This document shows, piece after piece, positions 10,360 through 24,262 of a stretch of 64,000 nt of DNA (its first letter is position 1; the number at the start of each line of letters is the position of its first letter). The DNA comes from Himantopus leucocephalus (Eukaryota; Chordata; Aves; Charadriiformes; Recurvirostridae), in assembly GCA_003993805.1 (NCBI GenBank), contig RSEF01000005.1, positions 38,597,174-38,661,173 of the forward strand, given 5' to 3'. Under the pieces are notes generated by a model that did no database searches, was not told where the DNA came from, and was given only the letters and a program-made list of their open reading frames with translations. The position numbers were made by a program, and so were the translations under genes.

Positions 10360-13300
10360 TTTCCACAGGAAACCACAGTTCTCTTCTTTCCTCCCTGTAC
10401 CCCGCTGTAGTCGCCACAAAATTGCTTAAGTTTTCTCATGGTCAGAAGCCATTTGTATCTGGGGTTCCACAGCTCCCTGCTCACTGAGACCAAAGCCTGC
10501 TCTCCCAGTCTTCAGGAAAGCTTTAGGAAAATATATCACTTATCATTCAGCAGCAGTTGGGATCAAAGAGGTCCAGTAAAGCCTTCTGTTTGCAGTTCCA
10601 GTGATACTTGCATATCCCATTCTCAGACTTACTGCATTTCTATAAACACTGTCGTATTCCTAACAGGAGATCCCACGGAGCATGACATTTGGGTGGTGAA
10701 AAGGAGTGAACTGCTACAGCTGCAATATGTGGGATCATCCCACATGTGCAGCAAGTTTGATGTGTCCCACACGCATCCAACTAGCTGTACACACACAGAT
10801 CAACTCTCCATCATGTGTACAGTTAGGTGAACACACAGAGGACACGTTGGACTCACAACATGAGCCATGTAAAGTAGTTTGCACGTGCCCAGCGGCCACT
10901 CGTGGGGAATCCTGTATGGCTGGAAACCTGATCAATCACCCCTCAGATAACGAAGTTGTGAAAGGTAAAGTTTGTAGATGTATGCTCCTGTTGCATCAAT
11001 GTTAGATCTACTGTCTCTTTTCTTTCGTAAAATAACCAACACGTCGTCTTTTCCCATCACCCATCTCCAATCTCATCAGTATCACTTAGCTTTTCTCTCG
11101 GACAGCGTAACAGAATAACACGTCTACTTACAGTAATTGTTCTCAACTCTTATTTGATTCAGAATTTTGTTGCTTCAGTTTTAGTCTTGAAAAAGTGCTT
11201 GTATGCTGAAAAAACTGTTTGTTTGTTTGTTTTCTGACTATAGTAGTCCACCTAATAAAAGATATTGCTTCTAGACACAAACCTTGTCCTATTATACCAA
11301 GTCCACACCAGAACAAAGGAAACCAGTAGATAGTGCAGCTATCAGTGAGTCATTCGGAACCATGGTGGATTAAAAAAAAAAAAAAGAGACTAGACAGTAA
11401 TCTGTGACTCCTGAGAAACAGCTTTGTAAGTAAAATGCAGTCAGTCTTAATTCAGTTATGCACTGAATGCCACCTGAACCACTGTTAAGAGCTGCGGTCT
11501 TGAGCACCCATTCAAAGAATATGAGTCTGATTTCAAGGAGGGCGAACATTATTCCTAACACATACATAGTTTCAAGGTCAATAGGCTCTTTTCCATCTGC
11601 AAGTACATTTCAAATCCCCTCAAATACACCTGCAAAAGACAGTCTGAAAATGGGAATGGTATTTACATTTAAACAGCATATTTGGTCTCAGGATGTATTT
11701 TATTGTTAAAAAGTCAATACTAGTTTTTGGAGACACTCTAGGCTTTTCCCATCTTTCATTTGATATCACTCTCTCCAAACTATAAGACTCAAAAGCTATT
11801 CTGCTGCTTAAAACAGTCAGAGGCAGAATTTAGGCTAATCCTAAGGGGTTTAAAAAAAAGTATCCTTATGAGACCTCAAACTCATTGGGTGCTTAAAGAC
11901 AAGCATCACATGAGAAACACGCTGGCTTGGCAGGCTCAGTTCATAGCCCTTGCTCAGTCCCTAAAACGACCCGAGTAGAATATTATTTATTGCATATGAG
12001 GAATATTGAGACTAGCAGCAAGCGCAATAGCCACAGCCACTTTCATTCAAGTACACCACAGGGAGCAGCTGCTCTTCTGCATAAAAGTTAGTGTTTTGAG
12101 CACTCACACAAAAATCTGCTCGGATAACTAATTCCAACTCTTCCTCAACCTCAGGATGCACAACCTCTTACCTCCCACTCGCCTCTCACTAGATAATAAA
12201 CCTGAGGGAAAGGAATGGGAACAGCTTTCTAACTCTCCAAAAGAGTGAAGACAAAACAAGAACCTGACATGGCCCATGTTACGTCTATCATATGAAGCTC
12301 CCTGATTTGGACACGGCTAGGTTAAGGTTATCTAAAGAATAAACTACCACTTTTCTGTGGGAGTAAAGGAAGACCATTGTATGATAAACAATTCCTAAAG
12401 CTGCCATTTTAAAAAAAAAAAGTATTTTCAAGAGTATACAATAGGTTGTTTTTCAAGAGTTATCAAATCTTAATTGCCTGGGAAATGAACAGCGGACCAG
12501 AGGTTGCTCAAGAATAATTAATAAAAATATATTTGCAGTTTTAGATCCTTTAGATTAATGTTATTAGACCCTCAGTTTATGGCTGATTTTTCATTCTGTT
12601 ACATAACAGCATTTCCATTTTATTATTTGGGGTAATAGATCAGCAGTTACTGTTTAGTCTGGCATATGCAGTGTCCTGCACTGTATGCAGACACATATAT
12701 ATCTTCATCACCATGATGGCCCTCACATCAGAATTCTGAGGTCCAGTCTTACATTGGCATTCGTTGCAGTAGTGAAGGTTGCATGACCAAGACTCTCTAT
12801 TCAAAAGCATATTTGTATAGTAAAATATGTTATCATGCCTTCCTTTCCCATGTTGTGATTTTTTAATTGCAATGGATTAGCAAGCTGGTTTTCTCTAAAT
12901 AAAAGATGTTGCAGAGCTGACTCTCCTGAAATCAGCCTCATAATATAAGATCAAGAAATACTGTGTTGAGTCATTACACATTATAATTTATTTATTTTGC
13001 TTTATATAACCGCAAAGGTTTCCGTTTTCGTAATCAGCCCCCACAATAAGAGCTCCAAACATTCTACTATTAAATAGTATCCTTTAAATATATGCAGTGT
13101 TAGCAGTTCAACATGCCAGGTTTTATTTTAATACCTTTGAACCCTTTTCAAGATGTCTTATTAACAACTCAATCTATCAACACAGCATTATTTTTTCATA
13201 ATTCAAAACTTAGAAGCATTCGAAGAAGATCAACATTAAAAAAATGGAAAAAGAAGAAACTAAATGAAATCACCACACTGCAACCTGAAAAAGTAGCCAT

Positions 13301-15734
13301 AAAAATTGGTTTTATAACAGAATACTATTTGAAGTAATTGGCACAAAGACTGTTCTAGTGCAGATTGCTGCAAGAGCGCTCTTGGCAAGAACATCATAAG
13401 CACTAGCAAAACTTTAATATGCTCAAACAGCCAAATACAAACTGACACCAGGAACCCATGTGTGGCAACAAACAGGAAAAAATAAAGTATCTCAATTTAA
13501 TACAAACCTACATACAAAGGGATCAATTTTTACAATTCGTGGTTTAGCATACAATACAGCTGTCCTCGGAGTGAATATAGAGTAGCTATACATAAGAAAT
13601 TAGAATTATCAATTCGGGGGAATTTCTCAAGAGTCCTTTTGATATGTAATACAGCAAATATAATGACTAAGAAACCAGACATCAATGCATTAAATGAGAT
13701 CAGGTTGAGATCTATTTAGAAAAGACAGGTTTAAGCTGGAAAAAGAATCTCTTTGATATGACCTCCAGAGCAGACCATTTGCAGAAGGATTCAAGATGAG
13801 CAGATTTACCCTTGCATATCTGCTGGCTTCACTGCTGCTTTTAAATATAAACTCTAAAATATCTAATAGTGAGTTATTGCAGAATTAAGTCTATATAGTA
13901 AAAAAGATTAAGAACCTGGGATTTTCTTATACTTCTAGCAAATGTTATAATGGATTTTGTATGTTGAATTTGGAAGAATAAATGAAACATTTAATCTAAA
14001 ATCTAGCTAATGTAACAAAGTTATTTCTAAATGATCTGTTATAGAATCTGGCTACTCCTGGTCTAAACTAGGAATCTGGAATGCCTCAGAATTTTTGGTA
14101 GTCTGCATCCCTGATTTATGGCCAATACTTATTTAACCCTGAAACTCAAAAGATAGCTCCACTTCAACAGATTTTCCACTGCAAATCCCTTGGTGTTCAA
14201 ATGTGTTGCATTTTTTTTCCCTCACGGAATGTTTGAAGTCCCCTTTAAAAATAATGCCTTGAGGATATTTTTTCCTTAATACCATTTAAAGAAAGTTGAA
14301 AGCATTTAGCTATTGAAGTGTGCAGGGTTCTAATAAAGGAATTGTCATCCCTGCCCATGAGCAAACTCTCTCAGAGCTCGCTATTCCAGAATTCTGGTGC
14401 TCCTGCCAGCAGTAAAAATTAAACCTGAAAAAGGACTGTTGTTGCATCAGTTCCAATGCAGTTTATCAGAGTATCAGGGGGTGGTGGGAACTGGCTACAT
14501 AATTCTGTAACAGAAAGGGTGGAAAGGTTTTTTTCAAAAAAGTTAACCTGAATCCTGTATGTGCAACCAAATCTTGTTGCACTAAAGACAACCAATAATA
14601 AACATTCTTCACATGGTGTCTTTATTTCTATCTTTGGAGGGAGAAATAAAGGGTTTTTTCTTTTTTTCCCCTACTGTTTCATTTGATGTAGTTCTTAGTA
14701 GCCCAACAATCACCTTAGGTGATTCTCTGCACAGTGAGCAAGAATTAGATAAAACAAAATATATGATATTAATGCATTTTTCCCAGACACAGAGAAAAAG
14801 ATGTAGAAAATGCTGTTGTCTGTAAAGACAGAAACAGATTCCCCAACTTAGCCTTGATTAAGACAGTAATGTTTATGTTCTACTCAAGCTCTCCACCTGG
14901 GGTTGCAATCCAAGAATTTGTTCTGAAGTTAGTCAAGAAAAGTCATATTCGCTCTTTCTTATTTTATGGCTAAATGGATGGCAAGATGGTTTGTCTCATA
15001 GTACGCAGGGACACACTATGAAAAATGTCAAAAATTCCTATTTGAATTTCATTAATACCAAGATTCCTCTGTTTGTGCTAATGGTGTCTGGTACAGGCTC
15101 TTCTACAGAGAAGTGACCATTCTGTTTATTTTAATGCTTACATGGTTTCCTCTAGCATGGCACAATTTCCACTGGCTGTATACAAACACACAAGTTGCAC
15201 TGAAAGATCTTGGACAACAGAATACGTGAGCTTTCCTGCAGAATGCCACAACTGTGACAGAAGCAAAGACGGAGATAGGCAAAAAGATTAATTTCCCATA
15301 ATTATTAACGTGCTTTCATCTTCCTCCCATCAATGACACTTGTATGAATCTAAACAACAAATTTTCAGTTTAGAAGGGGAAAAGATACAGCAAAGTATAT
15401 GACCTGATTTTATGAAAAATACAACTGCAAATTTCAGAAAAGCTGCTGCAGGTGGCTAGTAGTGCCTCCACATCCAGATGGCAAAAAGGAATGATCACAG
15501 GATGGGAGGCAAGAGTCTTCTGTCATGTATTCCAACATCTAGTCTCAGGAGTTCTCTGAATGTGCTCAGTGTCATATTTGAACAGTTTTAAATGGGTCTC
15601 ACATGGTCCTGATAAAGGAAGTATCCGGCATTCAAACTGCAAGCCCTGAAGGGGCTTTACAGAGGCTCTGGCTGTAGGAGAAGGCTGGCGCACACCATGA
15701 CAGCCCTTCCAGAGAAGCAACTGTGTGTGCTTAA

Positions 15735-17000
15735 GAGCAGCTGTAGCAGGTCAAACCAAAGGCCTTTCTGGATCAGCATCCTCAGTGCGTCACTCAGGCT
15801 GACTAAGGGAGAGTATCAGACTGGGCAAGCACCTAATGGCGTTGCCCTTGTGTATTCTCCCAGGACTTCCTGAGGTATGGGCACGTTGTTTGGTAAGCCT
15901 TTGGCACTCATAGTGCCCTGTGGCAATGGGTTTCACCGTTGAACTCTGGAATCAGTAAGTACCTCCTTTTGTTCTGAATTTGCCATTTACTACTTTAATT
16001 TTGTTCCCCACCCTACCTACTGAGACACTGCAGAAAATTAAACCCTATTCACCTTCTCTATATGCTGATGTTTTCTATCATGTGCCTCCTTAGTCATCTT
16101 TCTTCCAAGCTAAATCTCCTAGGTATATTTTAGCTGTTCCGTAACGTTGATCAATGTTGTCCCTTTTTTTGCTGTTCTATGATCTTCAGTTTGAGATGAG
16201 GTGGGATAACAAGTGCACAACTATTCAAGATAAAGGAAAAACATTGAGTATATACAGTGGTATAATGACATTTTCTGTTTCATTTTTGATTTCTTGCCTA
16301 ATAATTTCTTAGCACTCTGTTTGTTTTCTGACCACTACTAAGCACTGAGCTGTTCCTTTCATAAACTGCCCATTGCAGCTCCGAGGTATCTTCTCTGAGC
16401 AGTAACAGCTAGTTCAGAGCTCTTCATTGTATATGTAGAGCCAGAATTCTTTTTTCCCAGGTGTATTACTTTACATTTACCTGAACTGAATTTTATCTGT
16501 TATTTTATAGCCCCTTCACATAGAATCATGAAGTTCTTGTGCTGCTGTTCAAATTAGACTCACATTTTTACAATCCAATAAGCACTGTAACTTTCCTGTT
16601 CACCTTGGTTTCCATTTAATTTACAAATATGTTGAGAACCAAAGACCCCACAAACAGCATTCTCTGTGTAAAAGCAGCAGCGACCACTTAAATTGAGAAA
16701 AGTGACTATTCTTGTCTTTTGTTTTTTAAAGCACTGATCAATGAGAGGATCCTCCCCCTCCACTGGCAGCTTAATTTCTTTCAGACTTCTGGTCAGGGCC
16801 CCTGCTGGTTCCCATGCTGGAAGTCCGGCTACTCTGTATCAAATGGAAATCCCTGTAGACATGCCTGCTAGTTCCCTGAGAAAGTCTTGCAAAAAGTCTT
16901 TGACTTTTCCTTGACATGTTCTATTTACTCAGATGTTTATCAATTCTATTTTTATTTTAGTTTCAGTAGAACTGTTCTAGGTTATGAGCTCCCTTGTGCT
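15735..17000 (-). mobile_element. Long decayed CR1/L3-type LINE, 3' portion (~1.25 kb)
   Basis: The fragment lies in the same orientation as NPAS3. Its 3' terminus is near 15735: on the plus strand the 'GGTCAAACCAAAGGCC...GGATCAG' segment is the reverse complement of the CTGATCC-AG-ATGG type terminal sequence of old amniote CR1s. Further along the plus strand come TGTGCCTCCTTAGTCATCTTTC, TGAGATGAGGTGGGATAACA, TATACAGTGGTATAATGACATTTTCTG, TTACTTTACATTTACCTGAA and CTGATCAATGAGAGGATCCTCC, in the order expected for an inverted element. On the minus strand the segment near 16620-16660 reads as a corrupted RT motif region (…VFGSQHICK). Many stops and small indels show great age. Both ends are approximate. 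Confidence 0.78.
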
Positions 17001-17089
17001 AAGACACAAGGAAGGTGTTGCCTCCTGTTTACACTAAGCACTGTAAATTAACGTATAGGAAAGGAACATGTCTACTAGGAGATGTCCTT

Positions 17090-17090
17090 N
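17090..17090. other. Single-N assembly join without duplication
   Basis: An isolated N with no repeated flank. It could be an ambiguous base or an abutting contig join. Confidence 0.7.
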
Positions 17091-19083
17091 ACTTTCTGCA
17101 AAAAATGAGGACAAGTATATAGACTTATTTTGCACAATTCTGTGAAATGCAATGAAATAATACTGATAAATTAATAGAGACATACAAACTGTGTGTCCAG
17201 TGGCAGTGATAGCAATAGGTCATAAACGTTTGGATCTCAGGCTCAAGCTCCTTTCCACAGACATGTGACCCATAAGCCTCCAATGCCACCCTAAGCCTCT
17301 CCTGAAACTTTTGAAGAATGCAAAAAACATAAATAAATACTTCCAATCAAATCAAATTTGCCCAGAAATATTCAGTGATGAGATCTGTTTCACGTCAGAT
17401 CACCCCAATTTTGCAAAAGATTTGTGACCCAAAATCAAGTTAATTTTGTGGATATTTCAAGAAACTGTACTGTCATTAGTAGCTGAAGTCCACCCAAACA
17501 AGGTATGCGATTTCTCTTTGAAGAAAAAACTTCTGTTCCACTTGGAGATGGATGGTTGTTGCAAAGCTCTGACCTTCTCCTTGACAGCTACAAATGGACT
17601 ACTATTTATGATTTGTTTCTATAATCCACTTAATGTAGCAAGCTAGATTATAGATAGCAATTTATTTGTAAAAATCATAATAAACCAGCATTGTTTAAAA
17701 TGCCAGATGTGGATAAATGGGGAGCAAGAACTGATGAGACAAGATTCGTGTTCTCGAACCTACACGGAAGAATTATGGCAGCCTCTTGCTTTATCTGCAC
17801 TTGGAATCAATCTAGTAATTTTTAATTCACTGATTTTCTATTGTTTGCTTAACTTTTATTAATTGATTGTTATATTCATGCAATTAAATCAAAACTTGGC
17901 AAGTTTAACATGGAGAGATTAATTTTCTTTTACTAACCTACCACCTAGAATATGGTTTTTTTTAAAAGACAGGTTACCAAGAAATTACCTCCACATCAAT
18001 CATATTTATAAATGAGATACAGTAGGGGTGTTGCATGCCATCTGTCAATCCATACGGAACCTTTCCCTATATTTGACTAAGTTTTTCTATGTATTTTAAT
18101 AAAATAACAAGAAAAAATTAGGACAGCTCTGTCTTTGACTCACTGAAGTCCTAACCAAAAGTCACTTTGAACACCTGGGACCTATCCTCTGCAAAGCTGG
18201 GAATGTCTCCTTTAAGAGTATGATGCATCTCAAGTCCTGTTGAAATAAATGGTAAGCTTGCCCCATCATCCAGTGGTTAGAGGATCTGTACCTTCACAAC
18301 AACCTTCAGGTTGCTCAGCTGTCAAGTGTTTCTCATCTGGAATGAGAGCCATTCATTTGCCCTTCATGTCACACTCATTTACAATGGCTGAAATGTTTAT
18401 TCAGAAGGGGAGTAGAGATAATGAGCAAGGTTTCTTTGCTCTTGGTTACCAGGGGCTATTCACAAGACTTCGGGCTCGCTCGCTGTCTTCCTCGTTGCAA
18501 CACAAAACAGCAGAGAGTGAGAGAAAAAATAGTGTTCCCAACTCTCATTATTTTATTATGACTTGCTCTGTATTTGGTGTTTAACTGAAAGCCTTAGTCT
18601 CTGTCTTTTTTTCCGCTGTGTGTCTCTCAGGCTGCTGCTGTAAACTGGACAAATTGACAAAACAGGCTTTTTTATAGGGAGAGGCAAGGAATATGCCCTG
18701 GACAATGAGTTTCTTTATGGTCTATATAAGACTAGAAAGGACCCAAGCATTTTGATCTCAAAATGAGGATTTTATATCTCTCACAGAAAATACAAAGGTT
18801 CAGAGAAATCTGCACAGATCGGTACAAGAATACACACAGAACGAATTTAGCACTCAATGCAGACTGTAAGATACATGAGTGTGCAAGCTGTGATGCATAG
18901 AAGTGCTGCAGGGCTTGCAGGAACCCAACGCAGACATTTATTTGTTTTTGCACAGAGAATAAAACATGGCCTTGTCTCTCTCTCTCCTGTAATGTTGGAA
19001 AAACTATGTAGCAGAAAGCTCAAGCCTTTTCAGCATTTGAGTTAAAATCTGAAGTTAGCTTTTCATGTAACAACTAAGGGTGG

Positions 19084-19109
19084 AACATATATGTACTTTC
19101 ATATATGTT
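19084..19109. repeat. Perfect 10-bp AT-rich inverted repeat
   Basis: AACATATATG and CATATATGTT are separated by 6 nt. Probably incidental in AT-rich sequence. Confidence 0.8.
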
Positions 19110-21895
19110 TTAATCACATGACCAGCCCACTGATTTAGTGGCACTAGATCCACGGTCTGCTTGCAAAATAAGAGTCTAAATGGTCTTGGCATCCATTGAT
19201 AAGATTATGAGAAAGGTATACAATATTTAACAAAACAAGATCAGCGGGTTCCTATAGAATGTAATAGAAATCTACAAAACTAATGTGAAAAGTCGTAGAA
19301 CAGTATCTTTTTGATGGGTTTTGAAACCACCCTATGGAAATCTTTAGCAAGCGCATAAATTCTCTGTTAAAATCTATGGGATTGTTAAAGATACCTGGAG
19401 AAAAGACAACACATCATTCTTGTTAACTCAGTAGAACTTCTCAATAAGAAAGGGAAATAGGCTAGGAACGTTTGTAAATTTTGGAGACTTCTATATATTT
19501 TGACCTGGTGAGTCATTAGTAGTCCACTGCACATTGATCTGCACCCCGTGAAATCCAGTGATGCCTGGTATTGCATAGACCATGTAAAACAGCTCACGAT
19601 TTGGCTCATTATCCCATTTAAGTCACTTCTATTATACTTTCTCCTGTTTTGCCAGCCACTTGTGCTGAGTACCTTCCTTAAATCTCAGGTGAAATCCACA
19701 GGACACTTCGTACAAACATGTGCTTTGAATAATTGAGTGTCTGGTTTAGCTGCTAAATTTAAAGCCAGCCAGGGCCATGGCACTGTATATTTTGTTGGAT
19801 ATATTTTCTGGCTTTGTGGGGTATTGGCTGCATGATCTGATAAAAACTGAGGCTAAATGAACTCTACAATTTGTATTCCTACAGCCACAAGTTTATTGGC
19901 TTGTTTTTGGTTTTTTTTTTTTTTCCCTTGGCTCTGTCTGTAAGGTTCATTACTTACAGTTACTGCAGAATCAATTTGAAATGGCCAAAATCAGTGATGG
20001 AATTTATAGCACAATAAACGTACTGCCATACAAGTGCTGTTACACATGAAAGGGCCTCAGAATATTCTTTTCAGCAATCCTTCTACATAGCAGAGTGTTC
20101 TGTTTTTATCAATTTAACAGAATCATCACAGGCATATTCTGAGAGGTGTAATCCTGACAGCTACACAGCAGATTTTCTCTGAGGCAGATATTTTTACAGG
20201 AAAACAATATTATTGATAAAATCTTAGCATATCAGAACACAGAAAAGAAACTGAACACATCTTTTTCATTCTCCACATCAGGCATTTGCAGTTCCATTTC
20301 ACACAAAAACCACCCTGAACCAGAAAGAGTTTATGAAGAAAGCATTCGCACACTCCTTGAGATATATATTAATTAGTTATCAGTTTAGCAACCCTGAAAT
20401 CTGGAGTAAGAGCACATGGTGGGCACTATGGTGTGTGGAAATGTGGAGGGCACTTGAAGCTAAACATAAAGTATAGCATCAGCAGTTGCCTGTTTATAAA
20501 GTTTATAAAGATTTACATTTCTGCTTAGTCTATTTTTCTTTCCAAGTGTCTCTATTACAGACATCTCATATTTTACACCATTTTGAAGCACGGAAAGTTT
20601 TAACTTTAGCATGATGCATTGTGAAAAAAATACAGAAAAGACAGATGGCAGGCTGTCCTCCCCAAAACTCAATTTCATAATATGCATGTGATTGCTAATA
20701 GGCATGCACTAAAAAACAATTTTCCTTGACGGAGAAGAGCTGATAAATTGTCAACATAAACTTTGCCTGTGGTTGCTCCAGTGATCTAAAGCTCTTCTGT
20801 GAGTTTTGTACCATCAAAGTCTGCATCTTACAACCATATCAAAATTTATGAACGCACATGACTATAAAGTGACTGAAAACAACCCATAATGCATGTTTGT
20901 GTATTGTGAATCAGCTTCTTGCTTCCTCAGGAGAAACTGTCCAGTGCCCTGTTCCTAACCCCGGGCATGTGACTGTGGGAGAGCCAGCCTGGGTTCGGTG
21001 ATGCCCTGTGAGCTAATTAAAACAGGGCTCTGCATTTAGGTATCTCTGAAACACAGTGCTAGGTCTAGTGATGGGCTCATCTAACCAACATAGTCTTTGC
21101 AACAATACAACAACGTGAAGGATCACAAGAACTGAAAGCAGTTGATTAGTTAGGAAAAAAAAACAAAACCAAAACCAACATTTCTGAGCACTTGAGCAAG
21201 GAGAAACAAATGAAGAGGCTAATAAGGTAATGATTTTCAAGAAAATAAATGTTTATCTAATATTTCAGAGAAAAAGCATGCCTGGACCTTCCAGAATATG
21301 TCAAAAGTGAAAGGGCTCATTGAGTTCACATGAAATAAAATTAAGCATTCAGTTCATGCATGCACAAATTCTTGGGGAAAATGCCCAAACTATTTGTACA
21401 TAGAATGAGACCCATTTACATTGAAAGTGCAGAGTTCATTTCAGATTTAAACATTGCACTGTAACTGGTAACTATTAATTTTGCTTTTTTAAAGGCTTGT
21501 AACTATTAAATATTTGCATGCCTGTAAGAATTCCGATCTTATTTCTGATAATAACTGAGAAGCAGTAACTCAACAGCAGATGAGTTTTGACTGCTCTGTT
21601 ACAAACATATTTGCCAGGAAAAAATAAAGTGATGATCCCACCACATATTTAATTGCAAAAGTTTCTCAAGTTTGATTTTGAAAAGACTATTAAACATTTT
21701 GATCAGGCTCTTGTTATACAGAAGAGACACTACTTGCAAGTATGTGACCAATTTTGTAAGGTGAAGCCATGGGAAGAATCCATATTTCTTGAACTTTCTT
21801 TTAATTAGAACAATACCATCAATTTTAAAGGCACTGAACTTGCATCCTGTTGCTCTAATTGTTTGCAGTCTATATTACCCTTCATACATCCCCTA

Positions 21896-21919
21896 NAAAA
21901 AAAAAAAAAAAAAAAAAAA
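21896..21919. repeat. Single N followed by a 23-nt poly-A run
   Basis: The N directly precedes 23 A residues, so the true homopolymer length and the join are uncertain. Confidence 0.85.
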
Positions 21920-23148
21920 GACCAGCAGTAGACCAAGAATAGACTTCAAATTTAGGAAATATTGCCAAAAAACTTAGGCAGATACACTCTTTTCCAACTA
22001 CATTTGGATAGAGTCACTGATGTGCTATATTGTTTGGTTTAGGACAGAAAAATATACAAAGACTAGATTTATAACTGAATATATCTTTACAGAGAAAAGG
22101 GGAATGGGGGTGGGGATGAGAGCTTCTAATGTGCTATCACAAACAAAAGTAGAAAGAATATTTTTTAAAACTGATGAAATAGACCTTCGCTGTGTCCTTT
22201 TAATAGCAAGCAATTCACACAGCAATGTGCACAAGAAGTTCAGAGAGAATAAAATACCTATCCATAAAAAGTGAAATAAAACTTGTAACCCTATTCAGGG
22301 TAACCTCTTCAGAGCTCAGACCTTTTTACGCAATCTGTATGGATTCCCAGTAAAGGCTCCAATATGAAGTTTGTAAGAAAATTACCAGTTCTTGTAATAC
22401 ACTTAGTGTTTTCATTTGTTTGGGGTCTTTTGCATGAATTTCAAATAATGGAGAAAATAAAGATAATTCTGCCCTCCCAAGCTTATTCTCAGATACTGAT
22501 AATTTTCCTTTAAGCAGGCACAAAATTCTTGGTTCTAAGGAGGGACACCCCAAAAATATAGCAGTAACAATTAACATTTCTTATTTCATACTGGTTATAG
22601 ATGCATTAAGGTATATAAGCTCCAGGGTCAGTATAAGCCTTGCTCAGCTTTCTTTAAAAGCATTGGGAGTAATAAAGACTTCCATTTTATCTTCAGTGAA
22701 ATAATACTGCTGAAATATCACCTCATTTTTGATGTCAGCAGTGATTTCTTTTTACCTCCATGATGTCAAATGGGAATTATTATTATTAGAACGACGGCTT
22801 CCTAATGATGCTGTAAAAAGGAGAAACTGAAACTCTTCCCACCAAACATCTATATTCTGCCTTCTCCATAAGATAGAGCAGATGGGCTCAACTAAACACC
22901 ATTCTTCAGCTAGTATCAGTGCATTAAACAGGCAAATCAAGGGCATGCTTAAATAGTTAAACACAAGCATAACGGCTTACTTGGTTATATAGTGGTGTAT
23001 ATGCACTCTGGACAATAGAGAAAAAGTACATTTATACTATAGGAACTCTCTCGGGGAAACACGGCCTGAAACACTCATGATCAATTTTCTGTTCTAGAAG
23101 GTAAAAACAGCAAATCAGTGTCCAGATCACTGTCCAGAAGTCATTGCT

Positions 23149-23197
23149 TCAAGTCAAGTCAACAGCTACACANATCAAGTCAAGTCAACAGCTACAC
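23149..23197. other. Single-N assembly join with duplicated flanks (23 bp)
   Basis: The N at 23173 lies between identical 23-bp copies (23149-23171 and 23175-23197, TCAAGTCAAGTCAACAGCTA…). Confidence 0.85.
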
Positions 23198-24179
23198 GGA
23201 ATGAAAGCCTCCTGTGATGGTCCTTGTTTGACTACCGGCTTCATGTATGGCAATCTTGGTGATGGACACATCACTGAAACGCTCTGTGCCTTTGTTCTCC
23301 TATTCTGTGGAATAAGCAGTTACAGAGGAACCTTGCTTCATATGACAGCAGATTATACTAAAAAATTTGACTTTTGAGTAAATGATGGGCCTTGGACCTT
23401 ATGCAACCACCTATTCATATAGAAAGTTAGTGAGGAGCAGCTGCAAAGTGGTACTATCTGCGTAAGTGAATGGGGCACTTTGATGTGCTAATACTTCCAC
23501 TTTGGTCCAACTATAAAGAACGACAGTGCATAATGATTCCCTGCCATTTTTACATGTCCTTATTACATGTATTGCTTCACACTAGTTGATAAAGCTTGGA
23601 GGTCTTTAGGGTGGAGGAATCTATAGTGGATATGCAAAAATATTAATCAAATTGAGAAAAAAAAAGTCTCTTTCTGAAGTTTTTTTGTTTTGAAATGAGA
23701 AAGGCAAAGTTTGCAAGGAGCCAAGCCAGCTGCCCGCCCAGGAGGTGGATGCCGCCAGCTCTGCTCCTCTCCCACAACAAGGGGGCAGGAACAGCAGCCT
23801 CAGGGAGCTCCCCTGGGCTAAATCCATGGGGCAGGAAAATGTGTTTTTCTGCTGGTGCATTGCGTTCTCTTTCTGAGGAAAAGGATTTTGGATTAGCTCT
23901 TCTACAGCTAGTGGTAGCCCAATTGAGAGCAGGAGTTCATCTTTTTCTGGATTTTCCGTGAAGGTTCTGCTAAACTTCACACTATCTGATCTGAGAACTT
24001 TTTCATTTGGCATCTCATTTTGCCTATTCAGGGCAACCATCAAAACAAAGGAAGTACCAGCCTGAGAAAATGAAGTGTGATGTGCTGGAACGCAGAGATG
24101 ATTTGACAATATTCATGCGCTAGGAAGAAAGGCTGAGGATGAAGTACAGCATGTAATCACAGTTGGCTCTGATACAAAC

Positions 24180-24262
24180 AGCCATTGTTATCTTTGGCAA
24201 GTTACTTGATCTCTTGGTATGTCAGCACTTTCCACCCTCAGAGGAGTGTTAAAAAAGTACAT
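24180..24262 (+). mobile_element. Possible MIR-like fragment
   Basis: ATCTTTGGCAAGTTACTTGATCTCTTGGTATGTCAGCACTTTCC resembles the MIR segment CTTGGGCAAGTTACTTAACCTCTCTGTGCCTCAGTTTCC. Only this stretch matches, so it is a tentative call. Confidence 0.4.

Noticed and set aside
18249..18360. Possible tRNA-derived SINE head (CCAGTGGTTAGAGGATCTG)
   Set aside because: Only about 20 bases resemble a MIR-type head and the following sequence does not continue the match.
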